From Streptomyces sp. NBC_00576 (GTDB lineage Bacteria > Actinomycetota > Actinomycetes > Streptomycetales > Streptomycetaceae): a DNA stretch of 64,000 bases. The translations under genes and the position numbers were made by a program. This document shows, piece after piece, positions 29,140 through 37,931 of the stretch. Where the stretch lies: the NCBI RefSeq assembly GCF_036345175.1, contig NZ_CP107780.1:7502001-7566000 (forward strand), read 5' to 3'. Positions within the stretch are counted from its first letter, which is position 1, and every line of letters starts with the position of its first letter. The notes under the pieces were generated by a model, which saw only the letters and a program-made list of their open reading frames with translations, made no database searches and was not told the origin of the DNA.

Positions 29140-29897
29140 CCGCTCCGGTGTTCGTCGTCGAGAGCTTTCCCCCTCACCTTCCGGCCGCCGGTGGCGGGCA
29201 GTACGTCCTCGACGGGGCCGAAGGGCGCCATGCCGTTTCCGTGAAGCGGCTGCGGGTCGGTGAGGCCGTCGTCCTCACCGACGGGGCCGGGCGCTGGGCG
29301 GAGGGTGAAGTCGTCGGTGTCGAGGGCAAGGATCAGTTGACTCTGCGACTCGGCTCGGTTGTCCAGGAACCACCGGCGTCGCCTCGTATCACCGTCGTTC
29401 AGGCTCTTCCCAAGGGTGACCGGGGCGAGTTGGCCGTCGAGACGATGACCGAGACCGGCGTCGACGCCATCGTCCCGTGGGCCGCCTCGCGGTGTATCAC
29501 CCAGTGGCGCGGCGACCGTGGGCTGAAGGCGCTCGCCAAGTGGCGGGCCACGGCCCGGGAAGCCGGCAAGCAGTCCCGCCGGGTGCGTTTCCCGGAGGTC
29601 GCGGACGCCGCGTCGAGCAAGCAGGTTGCCGCGCTTCTCGCCAAAGCCGACTTCGCCGCCGTACTGCACGAGGACCGTGAGTACGGCAGTGCCGCGCTCG
29701 CGACCGCCGAACTCCCCTCCTCCGGCGAGATCGTGCTGGTCGTCGGGCCCGAAGGAGGCGTATCCCCCGAGGAGTTGGCCCTCTTCGAGGAGGCCGGGGC
29801 GAAGGCCTACCGGCTCGGGGCCAGCGTGCTGCGTACCTCCACCGCCGGTACCGCCGCGACGGCGCTGCTGCTCGGCCGCAGCGGCCGCTGGTCCTAG
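29136..29897 (+). CDS. rsmE: 16S rRNA (uracil1498-N3)-methyltransferase
   Basis: A 253-residue SPOUT-class methyltransferase that modifies U1498 of 16S rRNA. The PUA-like N-terminal domain (DGAEGRHAVSVKRLRVGEAVVLTDG) precedes the trefoil-knot SAM site with VLVVGPEGGVSPEELALF (near 200) and RLGASVLRTSTAGTAA. The GTG at 29136 is fixed by the overlap with the preceding stop. Length and motifs are standard. Confidence 0.95.
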   Translation: MTAPVFVVESFPPHLPAAGGGQYVLDGAEGRHAVSVKRLRVGEAVVLTDGAGRWAEGEVVGVEGKDQLTLRLGSVVQEPPASPRITVVQALPKGDRGELAVETMTETGVDAIVPWAASRCITQWRGDRGLKALAKWRATAREAGKQSRRVRFPEVADAASSKQVAALLAKADFAAVLHEDREYGSAALATAELPSSGEIVLVVGPEGGVSPEELALFEEAGAKAYRLGASVLRTSTAGTAATALLLGRSGRWS

Positions 29898-29953
29898 GCG
29901 CTGTCCGGTACACGCCCTTCCGCGTCGGGCGGGACGGTGGCAGGCTGCCCTTC

Positions 29954-30550
29954 ATGGGGGCACTGAGGCGGATTTGGCATCGGCCGCGCAGGCGCCGCAG
30001 GGTGGTCGCGGCGGCCGGACTCGTGGTGGCCGTCGTGAGCGGGGTCGTCGCCTGTGATCCCGGTGGGCTCGGTTCGGCCACCGTGGCCTTCACCACCGAC
30101 CAGACCGCGACGAAGGAGCTGGAGCGGCGGGACGTGGACGTCCAGTGGCTCACCTGCACGGCCTCGGTCGACGGCGGCAACGGCACCGGCAACGGCAACA
30201 AGGCTTCCGGGTCCGGGAGTTCGCCGTCGCCGAGCGAGAGCGCCGTCGCGAGCGTCGACTGCCGGGGCGAGACCAGGGACGGCAAGGACATCACCGTCAC
30301 CGGCAAGGTGACGCGTGCCGTCGACGGCAGGTGCGTACGCGGGGACCTCACCGCCAAGGTCGACGGCAAGCAGTGGTTCCGCGTCAGCGGCCTCGGCAAC
30401 TGCGACGCGCCCAGCACGCCGACCCGCACCCCGCCCGCCACCTGGCAGCCGCCGGACAACGGAGGGCCGGCGCCGACCGTGACCGTCACCGTGACGAGGA
30501 CCATCTGGTGCCAGAAGGACCCGAACTGCCTGCCCGTCGAAGGTAAATGA
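29954..30550 (+). CDS. putative lipoprotein or secreted protein, function unknown
   Basis: A 198-residue protein. Its N-terminus has a strongly basic n-region (RRIWHRPRRRRR), a hydrophobic stretch (VVAAAGLVVAVVSG) and a lipobox-like VVAC ending at Cys34, so it is probably a lipoprotein. The mature part contains a serine/glycine/asparagine-rich insert (GNGTGNGNKASGSGSSPSPS) between two beta-rich halves that share a C-x-G-x-x pattern, then a proline-rich tail ending TIWCQKDPNCLPVEGK. Four cysteines in the mature chain could form disulfides. I do not recognise a family. It lies between rsmE and the tricorn-like protease, both on the same strand. Confidence 0.72.
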   Translation: MGALRRIWHRPRRRRRVVAAAGLVVAVVSGVVACDPGGLGSATVAFTTDQTATKELERRDVDVQWLTCTASVDGGNGTGNGNKASGSGSSPSPSESAVASVDCRGETRDGKDITVTGKVTRAVDGRCVRGDLTAKVDGKQWFRVSGLGNCDAPSTPTRTPPATWQPPDNGGPAPTVTVTVTRTIWCQKDPNCLPVEGK

Positions 30551-30653
30551 GAGGGCAGGCGAGAGGGTGAACAGAGCGTCGGGGCAGGGTGGGAGAAGCA
30601 CGAAGTGATCCAAACCTCTGTCCGCGGGCGTGCTCGCTGCTTAGGGTGATCGG

Positions 30654-33600
30654 GTGACTCAGCCCTCTTCGCCTGCGTATCTCCGGTTTCCGCATCTGCA
30701 CGGCGACTCGGTCGCCTTCACCGCCGAGGACGACGTCTGGGTCGCCCCGCTCGAGGGCGGCCGGGCCTGGCGCGTCAGCGCCGACAACGTACCGGTCAAC
30801 CATCCCCGTATCTCCCCGGACGGCACCCGCCTCGCCTGGACCTCCACCCGCGACGGCGCCCCCGAGGTGCATGTCGCCCCGATCGACGGCGGGCCCGCCA
30901 ACCGGCTCACCTACTGGGGCAGTTGGAAGACCCAGGTGCGTGGCTGGACCCCGGACGGGCAGGTCCTCGCCATCAGCACCCAGGGGCAGGCCAGCCTGCG
31001 CCGCTCCTGGGCCCGGGCGGTGCCGCTCGACGGCGGACCGGCAACTGTCCTGCCGTACGGGCCCGTTGGCGATGTCGCCCACGGTCCGGCGACCGTTCTC
31101 CTCTCCGCTCCCATGGGGCGCGAGGCCGCCTGGTGGAAGCGCTATCGGGGCGGTACCGCAGGGAAGTTGTGGATCGACAGGGACGTCCGGGACGGGGAAG
31201 GTGTCGGAGAGTTCGTACGGCTGCACGCCGACCTCGACGGGAACCTGGAGTACCCGGTGTGGGTCGGGGAGCGCATCGCCTTCCTCTCCGATCACGAAGG
31301 CGTCGGGGCGCTGTACTCGTCCCTGGCCGATGGGTCCGACCTGCGGCGGCACACGCCGCTCGACGGGTTCTATGCCCGGCACGCCGCGAGCGACGGCCGC
31401 CGGGTCGTCTACTCCTCCGCCGGTGAACTGTGGCTCCTCGACGACCTCGACGGGGCCGAGCCGCGGCGGCTCGACATCCGGCTCGGCGGGCAGCGCGTCG
31501 ATCTCCAGCCCCATCCCGTGAGCGCCTCCCGGTGGTTCGGGTCCGGAGCGCCCGACCACACCGGACGCGGCAGCGTCATCGGGGTACGCGGGTCCGTGCA
31601 CTGGGTCACCCACCGGTCCGGCCCGGCTCGCGTCCTCGCCTCTGGGCACGGGGTACGGGCCCGGCTGCCCCGCGCCTTCCGCGTGGACGGCGAGGAGTGG
31701 GCCGTGTGGGTGACGGACGCGGAGGGCGACGACGCACTGGAGTTCGCCCCGGCGACCGGTGTCGCACCGGGGACCACTCCTCGCCGGCTCGCCGCCGGAC
31801 AGCTCGGGCGGGTCCTCGGCCTCGCCATGGCACCCGACGGCAGCCGGGCCGCCGTCGCCTCCCACGACGGGCGCGTACTGCTCGTCGAGCGGGAGTCGGG
31901 GGAGGTGCGCGAGGTCGACCGCAGCGGCGACGGTGATGTGTCCGGGCTCGTCTTCTCGCCCGATTCGGCCTGGCTGGCCTGGTCTCATCCCGGCCCGCGT
32001 CCGTTGCGTCAGCTCAAGCTCGCCAACACGACCGATCTGTCGGTGACGGAGGCGACTCCCCTTCGGTTCCGGGACTACTCGCCCGCTTTCACCGTCGACG
32101 GCAAGCATCTCGTGTTCCTGTCGGCGCGGTCCTTCGACCCCGTCTACGACGAGCACGTGTTCGACCTTGCCTTCGTCGGCGGTTCGCGCCCGCACCTCAT
32201 TCCCCTCTCCGCGACCACGCCCTCGCCCTTCGGGCCGCAGCGGCACGGGCGGCCCTTCGAGGCACCGGACAAGGACGAGACCCCCGACAGCGAGGGTGCC
32301 CCGGCCACCCGTATCGACCTCGACGGGCTCGCCGACCGCATCGTGCCGTTCCCCGTCGAGGCCGCGCGCTACTCCAACCTGCGCGCCGCCAAGGACGGCG
32401 TCCTGTGGCTGCGCCACCCGGTGCGCGGAGTTCTCGGCTCCTCCCGGGCCACCCCGGACGACCCCGACCCGAAGACCGAGCTGGAGCGGTACGACCTCGC
32501 TCAGACGCGCATCGAGCACCTCGCCGGGGACGCCGACCACTTCGCCGTCAGCGGCGACGGCAAACGCGTCCTGCTGTGGACCGACGGGAAGCTGAAGGTC
32601 GTTCCGAGCGACCGTCGAGCGTCCAACGACGACGAGAGCGACTCGAACATCACCGTCGACCTGTCGCGTGTCCGGCAGAGCGTCGATCCGGCCGTCGAAT
32701 GGCGGCAGATGTACGACGAGAACGGTCGCATCATGCGCGACAACTTCTGGCGGCCGGACATGGGCGGCACGGACTGGGACGGCGTCCTCGACCGCTACCG
32801 GCCTATCCTCGAACGCGTCGCCACCCACGACGACCTCGTCGACCTTCTCTGGGAGGTCCAGGGCGAGTTGGGCACCTCGCACGCGTACGTCACCCCGCGC
32901 GGCGGACACGGCGGCGGGGAGCGGCAGGGGCTCCTCGGCGCGGACATCTCCCGGCACGAGGGTGGTACCCCGGGCGGTTCCCAGAGCGGTTCCCAGGCCG
33001 GTTCTCAGAGCGGTTCTCAGGACGCGCCTCTGTGGCGCATCGACCGCATCCTGCCCGCCGAGACCTCCGACCCCGACGGCGTCTCCCCGCTCGCCGCACC
33101 CGGCGTCGCGGTGCGCCCGGGTGACGCGATCGTCGCGGTCGCCGGACAGCCCGTCGACCCGGTCGCCGGGCCCGGCCCGCTGCTCGTCGGTACGGCGGGC
33201 AAGCCCATCGAGCTGACCATCTCGCCGTCCGGCGGCGGCGACGCGCGGCACGTGGTCGTCGTACCCCTCGCGGACGAGGAACCGCTCCGCTACCACGCGT
33301 GGGTCAACGACCGGCGGGCGTACGTCGCCGAGAAGTCCGGTGGGCGGCTCGGCTACCTCCACGTGCCCGACATGCAGGCGCCCGGCTGGGCCCAGATCCA
33401 CCGCGACCTGCGGATCGAGGTCGCGAAGGAGGGGCTGGTCGTCGACGTCCGCGAGAACCGGGGCGGGCATACGTCCCAGCTGGTCGTCGAGAAGCTGGCG
33501 CGGCGGATCGTCGGCTGGGACCTGCCGCGCGGGCTACGGCCGTACAGCTATCCGGAGGACGCGCCGCGCGGGCCCGTCGTCGCCGTCGCCAACGAGTTCT

Positions 33601-33935
33601 CGGGCTCGGACGGGGACATCGTGAACGCGGCGATCAAGGCGCTGGGGATCGGGCCTGTGGTCGGTACGCGGACGTGGGGTGGGGTGATCGGGATCGACAG
33701 CCGGTATCGGTTGGTCGACGGGACGTTGGTCACGCAGCCCAAGTACGCGTTCTGGCTCGAGGGTTACGGGTGGGGCGTCGAGAACCACGGGGTCGATCCC
33801 GATGTGGAGGTCGTGCAGACACCGCAGGATTATGCGGCGGGGCGTGATGTGCAGTTGGACGAGGCGATTCGGCTGGCGCTGGAGTCGTTGGAGGAGCGGC
33901 CGGCTAAGAGGGCGCCCGGGTTGCCGGAGCTTTAG
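30654..33935 (+). CDS. tricorn-protease homologue (S41 family peptidase)
   Basis: A 1093-residue cytosolic protease expected to degrade peptides released by the proteasome. N-terminal beta-propeller repeats (6- and 7-bladed in archaeal tricorn) cover residues 1-660 (VNHPRISPDGTRLAWTSTRDG and similar). A helical bundle and a PDZ domain (DAIVAVAGQPVDPVAGPG near 830) follow, then the S41 core with NEFSGSDGDIVNAA (nucleophile Ser near 985) and GYGWGVENHGVDPDVEV near the end. A 12-bp repeat encodes GSQSGSQAGSQSGSQ inside the protease half (32976-33020). A TAGGGT hexamer lies 6 nt before the GTG. The organism is thus likely to carry a tricorn system besides its 20S proteasome. Confidence 0.92.
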   Translation: MTQPSSPAYLRFPHLHGDSVAFTAEDDVWVAPLEGGRAWRVSADNVPVNHPRISPDGTRLAWTSTRDGAPEVHVAPIDGGPANRLTYWGSWKTQVRGWTPDGQVLAISTQGQASLRRSWARAVPLDGGPATVLPYGPVGDVAHGPATVLLSAPMGREAAWWKRYRGGTAGKLWIDRDVRDGEGVGEFVRLHADLDGNLEYPVWVGERIAFLSDHEGVGALYSSLADGSDLRRHTPLDGFYARHAASDGRRVVYSSAGELWLLDDLDGAEPRRLDIRLGGQRVDLQPHPVSASRWFGSGAPDHTGRGSVIGVRGSVHWVTHRSGPARVLASGHGVRARLPRAFRVDGEEWAVWVTDAEGDDALEFAPATGVAPGTTPRRLAAGQLGRVLGLAMAPDGSRAAVASHDGRVLLVERESGEVREVDRSGDGDVSGLVFSPDSAWLAWSHPGPRPLRQLKLANTTDLSVTEATPLRFRDYSPAFTVDGKHLVFLSARSFDPVYDEHVFDLAFVGGSRPHLIPLSATTPSPFGPQRHGRPFEAPDKDETPDSEGAPATRIDLDGLADRIVPFPVEAARYSNLRAAKDGVLWLRHPVRGVLGSSRATPDDPDPKTELERYDLAQTRIEHLAGDADHFAVSGDGKRVLLWTDGKLKVVPSDRRASNDDESDSNITVDLSRVRQSVDPAVEWRQMYDENGRIMRDNFWRPDMGGTDWDGVLDRYRPILERVATHDDLVDLLWEVQGELGTSHAYVTPRGGHGGGERQGLLGADISRHEGGTPGGSQSGSQAGSQSGSQDAPLWRIDRILPAETSDPDGVSPLAAPGVAVRPGDAIVAVAGQPVDPVAGPGPLLVGTAGKPIELTISPSGGGDARHVVVVPLADEEPLRYHAWVNDRRAYVAEKSGGRLGYLHVPDMQAPGWAQIHRDLRIEVAKEGLVVDVRENRGGHTSQLVVEKLARRIVGWDLPRGLRPYSYPEDAPRGPVVAVANEFSGSDGDIVNAAIKALGIGPVVGTRTWGGVIGIDSRYRLVDGTLVTQPKYAFWLEGYGWGVENHGVDPDVEVVQTPQDYAAGRDVQLDEAIRLALESLEERPAKRAPGLPEL
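32976..33020 (+). repeat. 12-bp tandem repeat inside the tricorn-like gene
   Basis: Four units of GGTTCYCAGRSC (the last incomplete) encode a Gly-Ser-Gln linker. Third-base C/T changes between unit pairs suggest two successive duplications. Confidence 0.85.
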
Positions 33936-33964
33936 CGGTTGCGGTGGGTGGGGGTGGGGTTTTT

Positions 33965-34066
33965 CGCCCCCGCCGCCCCTACCCGTCCCATCCTGAACCT
34001 GGGGGCTGCGCCCCAGGCCCCCCTTCGGCCCTGAACGGGCCTTGTCCTCAAACGCCGGACGGGCTG
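33965..34066 (+). repeat. composite intergenic hairpin repeat, copy 4
   Basis: Behind the tricorn-like gene, in the same order as copies 1 and 2 with a closely similar lead (CGCCCCCGCCGCCCCTACC). Decayed fragments of the end motif (AGCGGACGGGCTG, GCCGGGCGGGCTGG) follow until 34135, as if the end had been duplicated. Confidence 0.85.
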
Positions 34067-34192
34067 AAATGCGGGCCTCGGCCTGGAAGGCAGCGGACGG
34101 GCTGCAAAGGCCCGGAAGGCGCCGGGCGGGCTGGAGGTGGACGCTCGATACGATGGGTTCGTAATGATCGGCAAGCGTGAGGAGGCACACGC

Positions 34193-34561
34193 ATGCGGGA
34201 CGAGAGCGAGAGCGGCGCACCGCAGGACGACTGTCTGTTCTGCAAGATCGCCGGAGGGTACATCCCGGCGACGATCGTCCGCGAGACGGACACGACCGTC
34301 GCCTTCCGGGACATCAACCCCCAGGCGCCGACGCACATCCTGGTGATCCCCAGGGTTCACCACCCCGACGCGGCCTCCCTCGCCGCCGCCGAACCGGGCA
34401 TCGCCGCCGATGTGCTGCGCCATGCCGGTGAGATCGCGGTCGAGGAGAAGCTGGACAGCTACCGCATCGTCTTCAACACGGGCAGCGGCGCCGGTCAGAC
34501 CGTCTTCCACGCCCACGCGCACCTCCTCGGCGGACGCGGCCTGCACTGGCCGCCGGGATAG
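34193..34561 (+). CDS. HIT family nucleotide hydrolase/transferase
   Basis: A 122-residue histidine-triad protein of the Hint branch (purine nucleoside phosphoramidase type). Features: a zinc-type CLFCKIAGG motif (residues 14-22), THILVIPRVHH, and the HIT motif FHAHAHLLGG (H-x-H-x-H near residue 109). AGGAGG ends 6 nt before the ATG. It precedes rnz by 33 bp on the same strand and probably shares its transcript. Confidence 0.94.
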   Translation: MRDESESGAPQDDCLFCKIAGGYIPATIVRETDTTVAFRDINPQAPTHILVIPRVHHPDAASLAAAEPGIAADVLRHAGEIAVEEKLDSYRIVFNTGSGAGQTVFHAHAHLLGGRGLHWPPG

Positions 34562-34594
34562 CCCGGCCAAGCGAACCAAGAACGGTAACTTTCC

Positions 34595-35503
34595 TTGTCC
34601 GCACGTGAATTGGTGGTCCTCGGCACCGCCAGCCAGGTACCCACCCGGCATCGCAACCACAACGGCTACCTGCTCCGCTGGGACGGTGAGGGGCTCCTCT
34701 TCGATCCCGGCGAGGGCACGCAGCGCCAGATGCTGCGTGCCGGGGTCGCCGCTCACGATCTCAACCGGATCTGCGTCACGCACTTCCACGGGGACCACTC
34801 GCTCGGGCTCGCCGGAGTCATCCAGCGCATCAACCTCGACCGCGTCCCGCACGAGATCACCGCGCACTACCCGCGCTCCGGGCAGAAGTTCTTCGACCGC
34901 CTGCGATACGCCACCGCCTACCGCGAGACCGTCGAGATCAGCCAGGCCCCCGTGGCGGGGGAGGGCGGGGTGCTGGTGACCACGGGCGGTTATCGGCTCG
35001 AAGCCCGGAAGCTCTCGCACCCCGTCGAGTCGTACGGCTATCTCCTCGTCGAGCCCGACGGGCGGCGCATGCTCCCGGAGCTGCTCGCCGAGCACGGGAT
35101 CAGGGGGCCGGACGTCGGACGCCTCCAGCGGGAGGGCTCCCTCGGGTCCGTCACCCTCGACGACGTCAGCGAGCTGCGGCGCGGACAGCGGTTCGCGTTC
35201 GTGATGGACACCCGGTTGTGCGAGGGGGTGCAGGTGCTCGCGGAAGGGTGCGACCTGCTCGTCATCGAGTCGACCTTCCTTGACGAGGATCTGCAACTCG
35301 CTGCCGATCACGGACATTTGACGGCTGGTCAGGCGGGGGCGGTCGCCCGGGAGGCCGGCGTACGGCATCTCGTTCTCACCCACTTCAGCCAGCGCTACTC
35401 CGAACCGGACGAGTTCGAGCGGCAGGCGCGGGCGGCCGGGTACGAGGGGGAGCTGACCGTTGCCCATGACCTGTTGAGGGTCCCGGTTCCGAAACGGCGG
35501 TAA
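34595..35503 (+). CDS. rnz: ribonuclease Z / MBL-fold tRNA 3'-endonuclease
   Basis: A 302-residue MBL-fold protein with the RNase Z arrangement: LVVLGTASQVPT at the start, the metal motif THFHGDHSLGLAG (near residue 62), FVMDTRLCEG and LTHFSQRY late. It matures tRNA 3' ends or, in organisms that encode CCA, acts on other RNAs. I take TTG at 34595 as the start because similarity begins there (SARELVVLGTASQ) and no ATG or GTG is available in frame nearby. Key His and Asp ligands are all present. Confidence 0.9.
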   Translation: MSARELVVLGTASQVPTRHRNHNGYLLRWDGEGLLFDPGEGTQRQMLRAGVAAHDLNRICVTHFHGDHSLGLAGVIQRINLDRVPHEITAHYPRSGQKFFDRLRYATAYRETVEISQAPVAGEGGVLVTTGGYRLEARKLSHPVESYGYLLVEPDGRRMLPELLAEHGIRGPDVGRLQREGSLGSVTLDDVSELRRGQRFAFVMDTRLCEGVQVLAEGCDLLVIESTFLDEDLQLAADHGHLTAGQAGAVAREAGVRHLVLTHFSQRYSEPDEFERQARAAGYEGELTVAHDLLRVPVPKRR

Positions 35504-35523
35504 ATCGGCCGTACGATTCTTTG

Positions 35524-36519
35524 ATGTCCCTCCCCAAAGCCGAACTGCACCTCCACATCGAAGGCACCCTCGAACCTGAGCTGGCCTTCGCGCTCGCCGC
35601 GCGCAACGGCGTCGTGCTGCCGTACGCCGACACCGAAGAGCTGCGGAAGGCGTATCTCTTCGATGACCTGCAGTCCTTTCTGAACCTGTACTACGAGCTC
35701 ATGGCCGTCCTGCGTACTGAGCGGGACTTCGAGGACCTCGCCAACGCCTATCTCGCGCGGGCCGCGGTGCAGGGCGTACGGCACGCGGAGATCTTCTTCG
35801 ATCCGCAGGCCCACCTCGCCCGGGGAGTGGAGATCGGGACGGTTGTCGACGGGTTGTGGCGGGCGCTGGGGGAGAGTGAGTCGGCGCACGGCATCTCCAC
35901 TCAGCTGATCATGTGTTTTCTGCGTGACGAGTCCGCCGAGTCCGCCATGGAGACCCTGGAGGCCGCCAAGCCGTATCTCGACCGGATAGTGGGCATCGGG
36001 CTCGACTCCGCCGAGGTCGGGCATCCGCCGGTGAAGTTCCGCGAGGTGTACGAGGCCGCCGCCGGTCTGGGGCTGCGGCGCGTGGCGCACGCGGGCGAGG
36101 AGGGGCCGCCCGAGTACATCACCGAGGCCCTCGACATCCTCGGCGTCGAGCGCATCGACCACGGGCTGCGCTGTATGGAGGACCCGGAGCTGGTCGCGCG
36201 GCTCGTGCGGGAGCGGGTGCCGCTGACGCTGTGTCCGCTGTCCAACGTGCGGCTGCGGGCCGTCGACGTCCTGGCCGAGCATCCGCTGCCCGCGATGCTC
36301 GACGCGGGGCTGTTGTGCACCGTCAACTCCGACGACCCCGCCTACTTCGGCGGATACGTCGGTGACAACTTCGGGGCGGTACGGGAAGCCCTGGGCCTGG
36401 GGGAGGAGCGGCTGCGGGAACTGGCGCGGAACTCGTTCCTGGCGTCGTTCCTGGACGGTGACGAGGAGCGGCGGGCGCGGTACCTCGCCGAGGTGGAGGC
36501 GTACGAGTTCGGGGGCTGA
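35524..36519 (+). CDS. adenine/adenosine deaminase (Add superfamily)
   Basis: A 331-residue amidohydrolase with the metal ligands in ELHLHIEGTLEPEL (near residue 9), the catalytic HAGEE motif (near 195), IDHGLRCMED (near 220) and NSDDPAYFGG (near 270). The FFDPQAHLARGV segment and the early HIEGTLE are, in my memory of the family, marks of the adenine-deaminase branch rather than classical adenosine deaminase; substrate assignment is an inference. The ATG at 35524 is preferred; a TACGAT hexamer ends 6 nt upstream. It feeds purine salvage together with neighbouring housekeeping genes. Confidence 0.88.
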   Translation: MSLPKAELHLHIEGTLEPELAFALAARNGVVLPYADTEELRKAYLFDDLQSFLNLYYELMAVLRTERDFEDLANAYLARAAVQGVRHAEIFFDPQAHLARGVEIGTVVDGLWRALGESESAHGISTQLIMCFLRDESAESAMETLEAAKPYLDRIVGIGLDSAEVGHPPVKFREVYEAAAGLGLRRVAHAGEEGPPEYITEALDILGVERIDHGLRCMEDPELVARLVRERVPLTLCPLSNVRLRAVDVLAEHPLPAMLDAGLLCTVNSDDPAYFGGYVGDNFGAVREALGLGEERLRELARNSFLASFLDGDEERRARYLAEVEAYEFGG

Positions 36520-36625
36520 GCGTCCCTCCGGGGCCACGTGTCGGCTTCCGGGGCGCGAGCGGCGGGCTGCTGTCAGTGGTGTGGTGCAGACTGGCCTGAT
36601 TCGCACCGTCGTCAGGGAGCGCACC

Positions 36626-37780
36626 TTGATCGCGTCCACCGGGTCCACAGGGTCCGCCGCGTCCGCCGCGTCCAGCGGAGAGGGATCGCCCTACAGTCAG
36701 GCCCAGGTCGATCCCCTGGCCGCCCTGCGCACGCCCGGTGAACCTCCGTGGGACGTGTATCTGACGGGCACCGTCTTCCTCGACATCATCTTCACCGGGC
36801 TCGATTCCGCCCCGGTGCGCGGCACCGAGTCCTGGGCACGCGGTATGGGGTCCAGCCCCGGCGGGGTCGCCAACATGGCCACCGCCCTCGCCCGGCTCGG
36901 CCTGCGGACCTCCCTCGCCGCCGCCTTCGGCGACGACCACTACGGGGAGTACTGCTGGGACGCCCTCGAACAGGGCGAGCACATCGACCTCTCCACGTCA
37001 CGCACCGTCCCGGGCTGGCACTCCCCGGTCACCGTCTCGATGGCGTACGAGGGTGAGCGCACGATGGTCTCCCACGGCCACGAGCCGCCCCCGGAGGAAC
37101 CAGCCCCGGAGTGTCCGCCGCACGCCCGCGCCGCCGTCGCCTCCCTCACCCCGGGCGTCCGTGCCCCCTGGATCGGCCAGGCCGCCCGCAAGGGCGCCCG
37201 GATCTTCGGCGACGTCGGGTGGGACGACACCGGCCGCTGGGACCTCGCCGGCCTCGCCGACCTGGAGCACTGCGAGGCCTTCCTGCCCAACGCCGAGGAG
37301 GCGATGCGCTACACCCGCACCGACTGCCCCCGCAAAGCCGCCCGCGCCCTCACCGACCACGTGCCGCTCGCCGTGGTCACCCTCGGTGCAGAGGGCGCGT
37401 ACGCGGTGGACGGGCGGACGGGGGAGACGGCCGAGGTGCCCGCCATCGCCGTCGAGGCCCTCGACCCCACGGGCGCCGGCGATGTCTTCGTCGCGGGCTT
37501 CGTCACCGGCACCCTCGCCGACTGGCCGCTCGCCGACCGCCTCGCCTTCGCCGGTCTCACCGCCGCCCTCTCCGTGCAGGACTTCGGCGGTTCCCTCTCC
37601 GCGCCCGGCTGGTCCGAGGTCGGGGCCTGGTGGCGCGAGATCCAGTCGTACGAGCAGCAGGACCCCGCCGCCCTGCGCCGGTACGCGTTCCTGGCGGACC
37701 TGGTGCCCAGAAGCGCCAGGCCGCGTCCGTGGCCGCTGCGGCGGGCCGTTCCGACGATCGGTTTCCGCGGATCGGCCTGA
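36626..37780 (+). CDS. PfkB-family carbohydrate kinase
   Basis: A ribokinase-fold sugar or nucleoside kinase of about 384 residues. The PfkB signature 1 region is SSPGGVANMATALARLG and signature 2 is DPTGAGDVFVAGF (catalytic Asp in GAGD near residue 290). I chose TTG at 36626 because AGGGAG lies 6 nt upstream; a GTG at 36581 is possible. The N-terminus is rich in Ser/Thr/Ala and likely flexible. No transporter or catabolic gene is adjacent, so the substrate is unknown. A terminator-like hairpin follows at 37830. Confidence 0.85.
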   Translation: MIASTGSTGSAASAASSGEGSPYSQAQVDPLAALRTPGEPPWDVYLTGTVFLDIIFTGLDSAPVRGTESWARGMGSSPGGVANMATALARLGLRTSLAAAFGDDHYGEYCWDALEQGEHIDLSTSRTVPGWHSPVTVSMAYEGERTMVSHGHEPPPEEPAPECPPHARAAVASLTPGVRAPWIGQAARKGARIFGDVGWDDTGRWDLAGLADLEHCEAFLPNAEEAMRYTRTDCPRKAARALTDHVPLAVVTLGAEGAYAVDGRTGETAEVPAIAVEALDPTGAGDVFVAGFVTGTLADWPLADRLAFAGLTAALSVQDFGGSLSAPGWSEVGAWWREIQSYEQQDPAALRRYAFLADLVPRSARPRPWPLRRAVPTIGFRGSA

Positions 37781-37829
37781 GCGCGGACGCCGGACCGTGA
37801 CCGCCTACACCGGACCGTGAGCGAAAAGC

Positions 37830-37859
37830 CCTACGGCGTTGTCAGTGCACCGTCGTAGG
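37830..37859 (+). terminator. hairpin behind the PfkB gene
   Basis: CCTACGGCG pairs with CGTCGTAGG (one G-T pair) around a 12-nt loop. The loop holds the -35-like part of the phoH promoter, so the two signals overlap. Confidence 0.5.
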
Positions 37860-37861
37860 CT
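37839..37861 (+). promoter_or_regulatory. RecA-NDp/PafBC-type promoter before phoH
   Basis: TTGTCAGTG, 8 nt, TAGGCT: a perfect match to the actinobacterial LexA-independent DNA-damage promoter (TTGTCRGTG-N8-TANNNT). It lies 70 bp before the phoH ATG and would drive phoH-ybeY-CNNM-yjbR. Confidence 0.75.
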
Positions 37862-37931
37862 GGGAGCGGAAGGCTACCCACGTGGTAAGCGAGCCTCATT
37901 GAGGAGGTCGTGCAGGCCTACGAGCCGGCCC

